Shown: piece after piece, positions 1-4,971 of the stretch
Position numbering within the stretch: the first letter of the stretch is position 1
Layout: the number at the start of each line of letters is the position of its first letter
Source: Acidimicrobium sp. BACL17 MAG-120823-bin42
GTDB taxonomy: Bacteria > Actinomycetota > Acidimicrobiia > Acidimicrobiales > Ilumatobacteraceae
Direction: 5' to 3'
Assembly: GCA_001438985.1 (NCBI GenBank)
Contig: LIAZ01000074.1
Location: 1-6,308, forward strand
Length of the DNA: 6,308 nt
Position numbers and translations under genes: made by a program
Notes under the pieces: model-generated
Database searches by the model: none
Told to the model about the DNA's origin: nothing
The model's input: the letters and a program-made list of their open reading frames with translations, nothing else

Positions 1-345
1 CGCGTTGCTTCGAGAGGTAATGATCACGCCAAGTGCCAACATGCCGACGAAGAGAAGACCGATCGCAGTGTCGCCAGAGAGTCGGAATCGTCGGGTGACA
101 ACGCTGACTCCACCCATCATCACCACAGCACCCACTGCGGCTCCGATCATTCCTGAAACGCCGAGTAGTAGAGCAGTGGCGATTCCGGGCAATACGCCGT
201 GGGCAAGTGCATCGCCAACAAATGCCAAGCCACGCAACACAACAAATGTTCCCGCCACTGCACAGGTGAGTGCAACGAGGATTCCTGCGGCTAATGCAAA
301 CCGCAGGAATTCGTTATTGATGAACGGGTCAACAAGGAAACTCAC
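1..345 (-). CDS. znuB: Zinc/metal ABC transporter permease, ABC-3 (ZnuB/TroC) family, N-terminal part
   Basis: Integral membrane permease that would move zinc (or a related divalent metal) delivered by the adjacent binding lipoprotein into the cytoplasm. The frame is open from a GTG at 345-343 to the window edge, giving 115 codons; the rest lies beyond base 1. The start FLVDPFINNEFLRFAL is followed by a hydrophobic helix, then GTFVVLRGLAFVGDALAHGV, the conserved ABC-3 permease region. A second hydrophobic stretch rich in G, A, V and M and then TRRFRLSGDTAIGLLFVG follow, also typical of the family. The GTG overlaps the lipoprotein stop codon in a GTGA arrangement, implying translational coupling. 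Metal specificity is inferred from the neighbour and the Zur-type box. No ATPase gene lies between them; it may lie beyond the left edge. Family assignment is firm; the exact metal is less so. Confidence 0.88.
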   Translation of the reverse strand, partial: MSFLVDPFINNEFLRFALAAGILVALTCAVAGTFVVLRGLAFVGDALAHGVLPGIATALLLGVSGMIGAAVGAVVMMGGVSVVTRRFRLSGDTAIGLLFVGMLALGVIITSRSNA

Positions 346-1307
346 TGCAGAGCGTCTGCTATCTGTTGAGTAAGTCGAAGCATGAATTCACGGTAGTTGA
401 CCGCACCATCAAGAAAGTGCGTGCTGAGCGTTACTGCCTTCACGCCAAGTTCGGAAGCGAGTTGGTCGGCAACATCTTGTGAAGTTCCAAGCCCCGTAAA
501 GATTGCAGGTACACCGTGCTCTTCCACTTCGACTTTAAGTGCGGCAAGTTCACCTGCACTTGCTTCCGACGTTGTGGACAGTGATGGAATGATTGCACCG
601 ATCACTTCGCAGCCATACTGGTCGGCAAAGTAGCCCAACTCGTCGTGTCCACTGACAAGTTCGCAAGTGATTCCGTCAATGGTTTCTGTGATTTGTGCAT
701 CGAGCGCGGTGAGTTCGGACTGAAGTGCAGCCAATTGTGACGTGAGGTCGGCACCCGTGGCGGTGCTGATTGCATCAGCAAGTGCGGGAAGCATTTCAAG
801 CATTGCTGCAGGCGACAACCACAGGTGTGGGTCGTATGCACCATGCGCGTGCTCTTCTTCGGACTCAACTGTGGTTTCAGTTGACTCTTCTTCTGCATGG
901 TCCTCATCATGGCCGTGATCTTCGTCTTTGCTCATTTCGCGAACCGTGATGTGGTCGCCAACCATAAATACGTTCACCCCAGAGTCAATTGCTCGATCGA
1001 TGGTCTGCTCAAGGCCTTCCTCAAAATCAAGACCGTTAGCAACAACGAGATCTGCGTTGTTGAGTGACTCAATGTCTTTTGCTGATGGCTCGAACTCGTG
1101 TGGGTCCTGGCCATCGGGAATGATCACACTTACGGTGGCGAGGTCGCCAACTAGTTGTTCGACGACCGAACCGAGCACCGAATAGGTGACCACGATGCTG
1201 CGGGAACCATCGGTTGGATTGGAGTTGGCGTCAGGCGTTGAACCGCAACCCATCAGAACAACGAGGAAACTGCTACCAATCAGGAAACTTTTAGGAATCA
1301 TTCTCAT
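342..1307 (-). CDS. znuA: Zinc-binding lipoprotein of metal ABC transporter (ZnuA-type, cluster A-I)
   Basis: Extracytoplasmic, lipid-anchored solute-binding protein that captures zinc for the adjacent permease. It has 321 residues, a normal family length. A hydrophobic signal (about 8-20) ends in LMGC with lipid-accepting Cys21. Likely metal ligands are His70 (DPHEFEP), His161 (YDPHLWLSP), His221 (SGHDELGYFADQYG) and an acidic residue near Asp300. Between the first two, about residues 127-156, lies the low-complexity His/Asp/Glu loop (H131, H133, H137, H153, H155) typical of zinc rather than manganese binders. Cys215 and Cys233 could form a disulfide. The chosen ATG (1307-1305) follows TAT-like promoter elements closely. 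A second in-frame ATG (1301-1299) is possible and would shorten the protein by two residues. Only a weak GGTGG precedes the start, so the mRNA may be nearly leaderless. Zur control is indicated by the palindrome at 1328-1342. Confidence 0.93.
   Translation of the reverse strand: MRMIPKSFLIGSSFLVVLMGCGSTPDANSNPTDGSRSIVVTYSVLGSVVEQLVGDLATVSVIIPDGQDPHEFEPSAKDIESLNNADLVVANGLDFEEGLEQTIDRAIDSGVNVFMVGDHITVREMSKDEDHGHDEDHAEEESTETTVESEEEHAHGAYDPHLWLSPAAMLEMLPALADAISTATGADLTSQLAALQSELTALDAQITETIDGITCELVSGHDELGYFADQYGCEVIGAIIPSLSTTSEASAGELAALKVEVEEHGVPAIFTGLGTSQDVADQLASELGVKAVTLSTHFLDGAVNYREFMLRLTQQIADALQ
1292..1306 (-). promoter_or_regulatory. Second, imperfect Zur/Fur-type box overlapping the znuA start codon
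   Basis: Read on the - strand this 15-base site is TGAGAATGATTCCTA, which matches the upstream box at 13 of 15 positions; its left half and centre are identical. Its centre is 36 bases from the centre of the upstream box. It begins at the second base of the znuA ATG, so it is also coding sequence (MRMIP). Two Zur dimers could bind here, but the resemblance might also come from local duplication or coding constraint. Confidence 0.42.
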
Positions 1308-1313
1308 TTAGCC

Positions 1314-1343
1314 ACCATAGCAGCAAATGAGAATGATTCTCAA
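1314..1343 (-). promoter_or_regulatory. Candidate znuA promoter (-35 TTGAGA, 18-base spacer, -10 TATGGT)
   Basis: On the - strand TTGAGA (1343-1338) and TATGGT (1319-1314) are 18 bases apart. The -10 fits the actinobacterial TANNNT pattern. The transcript would start within a few bases of the ATG at 1307, giving a leaderless or near-leaderless mRNA. The Zur box covers most of the -35 and part of the spacer. The call rests on hexamer match and position only. Confidence 0.5.
1328..1342. promoter_or_regulatory. Zur (Fur-family) operator upstream of znuA
   Basis: TGAGAATGATTCTCA is a perfect 7-1-7 palindrome around the central base 1335. It fits the 15-base Zur box consensus of Streptomyces and mycobacteria (TGAAAATGATTTTCA-like) with changes only in one symmetric base pair. 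It overlaps the -35 element and spacer of the candidate znuA promoter, the expected place for a repressor. Iron Fur boxes look similar, so the Zur call rests on the zinc-type lipoprotein downstream. Confidence 0.78.
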
Positions 1344-1357
1344 CCTCAGAATTGGCG

Positions 1358-1999
1358 TTATGCACCAATCATTTGGTTGATGATGACGGTGAGCTCATCC
1401 ATTGGGATCTCGCCGCTTAAGCGCCTAGATACTTTTCCTTCAGCATCAACGAGCACGAAGAAGGGATAGCCGGAAAGACCAAATGCCTGACTTGCCTTTG
1501 TGTCGGCCGAGTCGGCGAGCACTGGCCATAAGGCGGGGAACTCTTCACGCACGAGCCAATCTGAAGGCGGATAGTTGGGGTTTGCTGGGTCGGTGCCGGT
1601 GGCGATAGCTATCACGTCAACGCCAGTTGGTACTTGTCCTGACTTTTCCCATTCGACAAGCAGCGGAACTTCGCGTTGGCAGAATTGGCACCAGTGAGCG
1701 AGGAAAACCAACAGTGTAGGCGTGCCCGCACTTTCGGTAGTGACGGTGTTGCCGGTAAATCCTTTGCCCGTGACAACGGGGGCCGTAAGACCGATCGCTG
1801 GGTCTCCAGTAGCCGATGCTGTGTCGAATGACGGAAGTGCATCACCTGAAACGGTGATCTCACTGAACTGTGAGATGCCTTCGTTGGTTGGTTCCGTTGA
1901 TCCGTTTTGTGTGATGGCCACAATTGCAGCAATTGCAATGATGACGGCGATCACTGCGCCGATGATGTATTTCGCGTTTCCGCTTGATGTCTTGCTCAT
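1358..1999 (-). CDS. Membrane-anchored TlpA/redoxin-like thiol-disulfide protein
   Basis: Thioredoxin-fold protein likely acting outside the cytoplasmic membrane in thiol-disulfide exchange. It has 213 residues. A single N-terminal membrane segment (about 11-30, rich in I, A and V) lacks a lipobox, so it is a signal anchor. A Ser/Thr/Glu-rich linker follows to about residue 65. The thioredoxin domain carries the active site WCQFC (Cys104, Cys107) after LLVFLAH, and the cis-proline loop GYPFFVLVD (Pro179). A TlpA/ResA-like inserted region (DPANPNYPPSDWLVREE) lies between them. It starts two bases after the dsbB stop codon, so it is coupled to the DsbB-like gene, which suggests that DsbB reoxidises it and that it works as a DsbA-like oxidant. 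A reductive role like that of TlpA or ResA cannot be ruled out from sequence. The client proteins are unknown. Confidence 0.85.
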   Translation of the reverse strand: MSKTSSGNAKYIIGAVIAVIIAIAAIVAITQNGSTEPTNEGISQFSEITVSGDALPSFDTASATGDPAIGLTAPVVTGKGFTGNTVTTESAGTPTLLVFLAHWCQFCQREVPLLVEWEKSGQVPTGVDVIAIATGTDPANPNYPPSDWLVREEFPALWPVLADSADTKASQAFGLSGYPFFVLVDAEGKVSRRLSGEIPMDELTVIINQMIGA

Positions 2000-2001
2000 G
2001 A

Positions 2002-2535
2002 TTACTCCGATTTTTGTGTGGGAAGTGTGGTGAATACGAGAACTGCGAGAAAACCGGTGAATGCCATAAAGGGCAAAGTGACAAACCCAAAGTGTTCAAA
2101 CCAGATGAACTCGCACGGTACATCTGCGTCGCATACGCCGGTTTCTAGGTTTGGGAAGCGCTCTAGAAACCAGTGGTACGCAGAAATCATGATGCCGATT
2201 GCCGCAAGCGGAGTGGCGTAGCGCCACACCTTTGCGTCTTTAGCGATGATCGCGACAATCAAGATGATTGCAAGTGGGTACATCATGATTCGCTGATACC
2301 AGCACATAATGCACGGCTTGTAATTGACGATTTCGGAGAAATACAAACTTCCGAGCGTGCACGTCGTGGTTACCGCGGCCGCAAGCGGTAAGGCAAGAGG
2401 GCTAAAACCCGTAACGATTGTGCGGGCAACTGCATTGCGCGAAGCAAGAAGTCGGGCAGCAAGGATGACCACGGTGCCGGCCAGGAGGGCCACGCTCAAC
2501 ATGGCAAAAAACAGTTCGAAGGTCTCGTTATTCAT
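2002..2535 (-). CDS. DsbB/BdbC-family disulfide bond formation membrane protein
   Basis: Quinone-linked membrane oxidoreductase that makes disulfides and passes them to a thioredoxin-fold partner, here probably the product of the next gene. With the ATG at 2535 it has 177 residues. Core motifs are GSLYFSEI, then KPCIMCWYQRIMMYP with the CxxC pair Cys75/Cys78, followed by membrane helices. The second pair, Cys135 and Cys141, lies in the loop GVCDADVPCEFIWFEHFGF before the last helix. This layout matches Bacillus BdbC-like proteins of about 140 residues. An extra N-terminal hydrophobic helix (about 8-30) gives about five membrane segments. The frame stays open upstream to 2619, but that version would overlap the divergent yqeY start, and its extra residues look unlike a conserved N-terminus. 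No clear Shine-Dalgarno precedes the ATG, which could be near-leaderless. BdbC is the closest named relative; no symbol is assigned. Confidence 0.88.
   Translation of the reverse strand: MNNETFELFFAMLSVALLAGTVVILAARLLASRNAVARTIVTGFSPLALPLAAAVTTTCTLGSLYFSEIVNYKPCIMCWYQRIMMYPLAIILIVAIIAKDAKVWRYATPLAAIGIMISAYHWFLERFPNLETGVCDADVPCEFIWFEHFGFVTLPFMAFTGFLAVLVFTTLPTQKSE
2005..2008 (-). promoter_or_regulatory. Ribosome binding site of the TlpA-like gene
   Basis: On the - strand GGAG lies five bases before the ATG at 1999 and directly abuts the TAA stop of the upstream dsbB-like gene. The overlap of ribosome binding site and stop region supports translational coupling and fixes the start. Confidence 0.7.
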
Positions 2536-2545
2536 GCGCAATCTC

Positions 2546-2551
2546 AGTGTA
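2546..2551 (-). promoter_or_regulatory. Possible -10 element for the dsbB-like gene
   Basis: TACACT on the - strand fits the TANNNT pattern and lies 10 bases before the ATG at 2535, consistent with a nearly leaderless transcript. No convincing -35 is found at 16-18 bases; a TTGACG lies 23 bases upstream, which is too far. Weak call. Confidence 0.3.
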
Positions 2552-2559
2552 GAGACCAG

Positions 2560-2588
2560 TCTTGGGCTAAGGCTCGTCAAGCCCAAGA
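2560..2588. repeat. 9-bp perfect inverted repeat in the divergent dsbB/yqeY intergenic region
   Basis: The arms TCTTGGGCT (2560-2568) and AGCCCAAGA (2580-2588) are exact reverse complements around an 11-base centre. The repeat lies between two divergently transcribed genes, where an operator for a shared regulator would be expected. It could also fold as a hairpin in a yqeY leader. There is no T-run, so it is not a standard terminator. The binding protein is unknown. Confidence 0.5.
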
Positions 2589-2609
2589 TGAGAAGGGCAG
2601 AATAGAAGG

Positions 2610-3071
2610 GTGACAACATTTAAAGACCGCATTAAGGCAGACATCACCGAAGCAATGAGGGCCCGCGAGGAAGCAAAACTATCCACCTTGCGCATGCTGC
2701 TTTCGGCTATTCAAAATGCCGAAGTTGCAGGCGATGAAGCAATCGTGCTGACCGATGATCAGGCAATAAAGGTGTTGCAAAGCGAAGCGAAAAAGCGCGC
2801 TGAGGCGGCTCAGATTTATGCCGATGCCGGTCGCACCGATGCCGCAGCGAAAGAACGAACGGAGCTAGTTGTGATCGAGGCTTATCTACCTGCGGCAATG
2901 AGTGATGACGAAGTTGCGGCAATTGTGGCCGATGAAATTGCAAAAGCCGCTGCCGCCGGGCAAACCGGTGGCAAAGCAATGGGTGCAGTAGTGAAAGCAG
3001 TTCGTGATCGAGTTGGCTCTGGTGCAGACGGTGGGAAAATCGCAGCTTTAGTTAAATCGGCGCTGGGCTGA
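2610..3071 (+). CDS. GatB/YqeY domain-containing protein
   Basis: Small cytoplasmic protein related to the C-terminal tail domain of the GatB subunit of the tRNA-dependent amidotransferase. The precise cellular role of the stand-alone family is not established, though a link to tRNA or aminoacyl-tRNA handling is often supposed. It has 153 residues, close to the usual 145-155. The N-terminus TTFKDRIKADITEAMRA, then STLRMLLSAIQNAEV, a Lys/Ala/Glu-rich helix, the YLPAAMSDDEVAAIV motif and the Gly-rich KAMGAVVKAVRDRVG block follow family order. The GTG at 2610 is chosen because its N-terminus aligns with the family start. An in-frame ATG at 2655 would remove the first helix. The ribosome binding site is poor: GAAGG abuts the start, and another AGAAGG lies 13 bases upstream. 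It is divergent from dsbB, and its stop is one base from a convergent tRNA gene. Confidence 0.9.
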   Translation: MTTFKDRIKADITEAMRAREEAKLSTLRMLLSAIQNAEVAGDEAIVLTDDQAIKVLQSEAKKRAEAAQIYADAGRTDAAAKERTELVVIEAYLPAAMSDDEVAAIVADEIAKAAAAGQTGGKAMGAVVKAVRDRVGSGADGGKIAALVKSALG

Positions 3072-3072
3072 G

Positions 3073-3145
3073 TGCCCTCGATAGGAATCGAACCTACGAC
3101 CTGCGGTTCCGGAAACCGACGCTCTATCCACTGAGCTACGAGGGC
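3073..3145 (-). tRNA. tRNA-Arg (anticodon CCG)
   Basis: A complete cloverleaf of 73 bases folds on the - strand. The 7-bp acceptor stem pairs GCCCTCG with CGAGGGC, with discriminator A. The D arm is GCTC/GAGC with an 8-base loop. The anticodon loop TTCCGGA gives anticodon CCG, reading the Arg codon CGG. The variable loop has 5 bases. The T arm pairs GTAGG with CCTAT (one G-T pair) around TTCGAAT. The outermost anticodon-stem pair (27-43) appears as a T-C mismatch. CCA is not encoded and would be added after transcription. No convincing promoter was found upstream. The arginyl-tRNA synthetase gene starts 90 bases away on the opposite strand. Confidence 0.95.
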
Positions 3146-3175
3146 CTGTAAACCGTCAGGCTATCGCTCTGGTGA

Positions 3176-3202
3176 TTGACAAGATTTTGAATTGGGTACG
3201 GT
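3176..3202 (+). promoter_or_regulatory. Possible argS promoter (-35 TTGACA, -10 TACGGT)
   Basis: A consensus TTGACA at 3176-3181 is followed after 15 bases by TACGGT (3197-3202), which fits TANNNT. The spacing is shorter than the usual 16-18. The implied leader before the ATG at 3236 is about 25 bases, enough for the AGAAGGA ribosome binding site at 3227-3233, although that site sits very close to the start codon. Confidence 0.4.
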
Positions 3203-3235
3203 TCTGCGCGTTCGGTCGGCAACAATAGAAGGACT

Positions 3236-4003
3236 ATGGCTGACCCGGTCCTCACTGTTGCAGAGTTGCTGCGACCGACGTTTACCCACATTGCGGGCGG
3301 CATAGACAGCGACCCAGTGGTGCGCAGAAGTGATCGGGCAGATGCCCAAGTAAACGGATCGCTTGCACTGGCAAAGGTATTGGGAAAGACACCGCGTGAA
3401 GTTGCGCAGATGGTGTTGGATGCCGCCAATTTGTCGGATGTGTGCAGCGCTACCGAGATCGCCGGGCCAGGGTTTATCAACATCACATTTGCAAACGAGT
3501 TTTTGGCGCGCGAGATTGCCGCTGCGGCAGCCGATTCGCGGCTTGGTGTGCGCAATGCGCCAACTTCAAAAAAAGTGGTGATCGACTATTCGGCGCCAAA
3601 CGTGGCAAAAGAAATGCATGTGGGTCACTTGCGCAGCACCGTGATTGGTGATGCGTTGGTGCGCATGTTGGAGTTTGTTGGACACAGTGTTGTTCGCGAA
3701 AATCACATTGGCGACTGGGGCACCCCGTTTGGCATGTTGATTGAACACCTCATTGATCTAGGTGAAACAGAAGCGGCGAACGAATTGTCGGTTGGCGACC
3801 TTGATTCGTTTTATCGACAAGCGCGTACCAAGTTTGATTCGAATGACGAATTCAAGGAGAGCGTGCTCGTGCGCGAGTGGTGTTGCTACAAGGTGGCGAC
3901 GAAGAAACGCTGCGCATGTGGAAGTTGCTCGTTGCAGAAAGCACGCGATATTTCGACAGGGTGTATCAAACACTTGGGGTGTTGCTTACCGCAGATGACT
4001 TAA
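3236..4003 (+). CDS. argS: Arginine--tRNA ligase, N-terminal part (reading frame broken)
   Basis: Class I aminoacyl-tRNA synthetase that charges tRNA-Arg with arginine in the cytoplasm. The first 208 residues (to 3859) belong to the family. They hold the N-terminal tRNA-recognition domain (about 1-105, with DAQVNGSLALAKVLGKTP and GPGFINITF), then the catalytic domain start with VIDYSAPNVAKEMHVGH (HIGH-type motif HVGH at 128-131), LRSTVIGD and GDWGTPFGMLI. From 3860 this frame reads 47 unrelated, Cys-rich residues before a stop at 4003. The family continuation is found in another frame from 3862. Discounting two bases there restores a single 577-residue enzyme, a normal length. The start is supported by the N-terminal fit and by AGAAGGA just upstream. 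If the break is real, this copy makes no functional synthetase unless another gene supplies it. Confidence 0.9.
   Translation: MADPVLTVAELLRPTFTHIAGGIDSDPVVRRSDRADAQVNGSLALAKVLGKTPREVAQMVLDAANLSDVCSATEIAGPGFINITFANEFLAREIAAAAADSRLGVRNAPTSKKVVIDYSAPNVAKEMHVGHLRSTVIGDALVRMLEFVGHSVVRENHIGDWGTPFGMLIEHLIDLGETEAANELSVGDLDSFYRQARTKFDSNDEFKESVLVREWCCYKVATKKRCACGSCSLQKARDISTGCIKHLGCCLPQMT
3857..3862 (+). other. Frameshift site inside argS
   Basis: The bases GAGAGC join the two argS frames. Frame 1 gives DEFKE up to 3859 and the other frame gives RARARVVLLQGGDEETL from 3862. Actinobacterial ArgS proteins have these two pieces directly joined (an F-x-x-RARxRVV pattern). The repeated AG at 3858-3861 looks like a 2-base duplication, formally equal to losing one base. 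No X XXY YYZ slippery heptamer is present. Confidence 0.85.
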
Positions 4004-4971
4004 TGGGTGAAAGTGTGTACAACCCGTTGCTCGCCCCAGTTGTCGACAGGTTGCGCGCTACAGAATTGCTTGTCACGAGTGATGGTGCAGAGGTGGTGTT
4101 TCCCGAAGGGTTCGTTAATCGCGAAAACGAACCACTGCCACTCATCATTCGCAAAACCGATGGTGGCTATAACTATGCAACGAGCGATCTTGCGTGTGTG
4201 ATTGATCGTGTCGAGCGGATTGGTGCTCATGTTGTGTTGTACGTGGTGGGTGCGCCACAAGCACAGCATCTTGAGATGGTTGCAGCGGTGTCGCGGATGG
4301 CCGGCTGGGTTCCTGAAGGAACCGAGTTGACGCATGTGGCTTTTGGCAATGTGCTTGGAGCCGACCGCAAGATTTTGAAGAGTCGCAGTGGTGAAGTAGT
4401 GAAACTTGATGCATTGCTTACCGAATCGGTAGAGCGCGCAGCAGTTGCAGTGAAGGAAAAGAATGCCGAGTTGTCTGCAGCACAACAGGCTGAAGTTGCG
4501 CGCCAGATTGGAATTGGTGCGGTGAAGTATGCCGACCTCTCCACTGACCGTATTAAGGACTACGTATTTGATTGGGAGCGAATGCTCGCATTTGAAGGCA
4601 ACACGTCGCCATATCTGCAGTACGCGCATGCACGCATTTGTTCGATTTTTCGCAGAGCAGGCATTGATCGCGCGGTCGTGAGAACGCTTACGCCAACGCT
4701 TGATCACGTTGCAGAGCGGGCATTGGCCCTGCGGCTTTTGCAGTTTGATACAGCAGTTTGGGACACGCTCGAGAAGTACAGCCCGCATCGCCTGTGCACC
4801 TATTTATATGAGTTGGCCAGCGAGTTCAGCGCGTTCTACGAGCATTGCCCTGTGTTACGTGCAGATTCGGAAGCACAAAAGATGAGCCGATTGGCGCTGT
4901 GCGATTTCACTGCGCGAGTGATGGAGCAAGGTCTGTCACTATTGGGTATCGAATCTCCGGAGCAAATGTGA
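3862..4971 (+). CDS. argS: Arginine--tRNA ligase, C-terminal part (reading frame broken)
   Basis: Continuation of the arginyl-tRNA synthetase in the frame of 3862, 369 residues. It carries the rest of the catalytic domain: YFDRVYQTLGVLLTADDL, NREN-PLPLIIRKTDGGYNY, TSDLACVIDRVERI, and FGNVLGADRKILKSRSGE, where the KMSKS-type loop is degenerate as in many ArgS proteins. The DALR-type anticodon-binding domain follows, with SPYLQYAHARICSIF, then LASEFSAFYEHCPVL and a C-terminus ending SLLGIESPEQM, all typical. Left to itself this part could start only at weak sites such as the GTG at 3877, with no well-placed ribosome binding site, so it is probably not a separate gene. Its stop overlaps the lysA start by four bases, so ribosomes stopped early upstream would also be expected to reduce lysA translation. 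Confidence 0.9.
   Translation, partial: RARARVVLLQGGDEETLRMWKLLVAESTRYFDRVYQTLGVLLTADDLMGESVYNPLLAPVVDRLRATELLVTSDGAEVVFPEGFVNRENEPLPLIIRKTDGGYNYATSDLACVIDRVERIGAHVVLYVVGAPQAQHLEMVAAVSRMAGWVPEGTELTHVAFGNVLGADRKILKSRSGEVVKLDALLTESVERAAVAVKEKNAELSAAQQAEVARQIGIGAVKYADLSTDRIKDYVFDWERMLAFEGNTSPYLQYAHARICSIFRRAGIDRAVVRTLTPTLDHVAERALALRLLQFDTAVWDTLEKYSPHRLCTYLYELASEFSAFYEHCPVLRADSEAQKMSRLALCDFTARVMEQGLSLLGIESPEQM
4959..4962 (+). promoter_or_regulatory. Ribosome binding site of lysA
   Basis: GGAG lies five bases before the GTG at 4968, inside the last codons of argS. It decides in favour of this GTG over upstream in-frame codons and over the ATG at 5028. Confidence 0.75.

Noticed and set aside
5..373. 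Proline/threonine-rich + strand open frame at the left edge
   Set aside because: It is the complement of the permease and the end of znuA, both clear families on the - strand; its composition is that expected of an antisense frame.
1328..1342. Zur-box palindrome acting as a transcription terminator for the redox genes
   Set aside because: The stem is short and AT-rich, its centre is a single base and no T-run follows on the - strand.
2536..2619. Longer dsbB start at 2619, adding 28 residues
   Set aside because: It would overlap the yqeY start on the other strand and cover the intergenic palindrome and likely promoter. The added residues do not look like the family.
3854..3880. Programmed ribosomal frameshift in argS, suggested by AAGGAG next to the frame break
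   Set aside because: No slippery heptamer or shift-prone codon is seen, and family residues resume exactly at 3862, so a slip further downstream would spoil a conserved helix. A small indel explains the data more simply.
4845..4967. Upstream extension of lysA inside argS
   Set aside because: These codons lie within conserved argS sequence, and the GTG at 4968 has a well-placed GGAG and the correct N-terminus.
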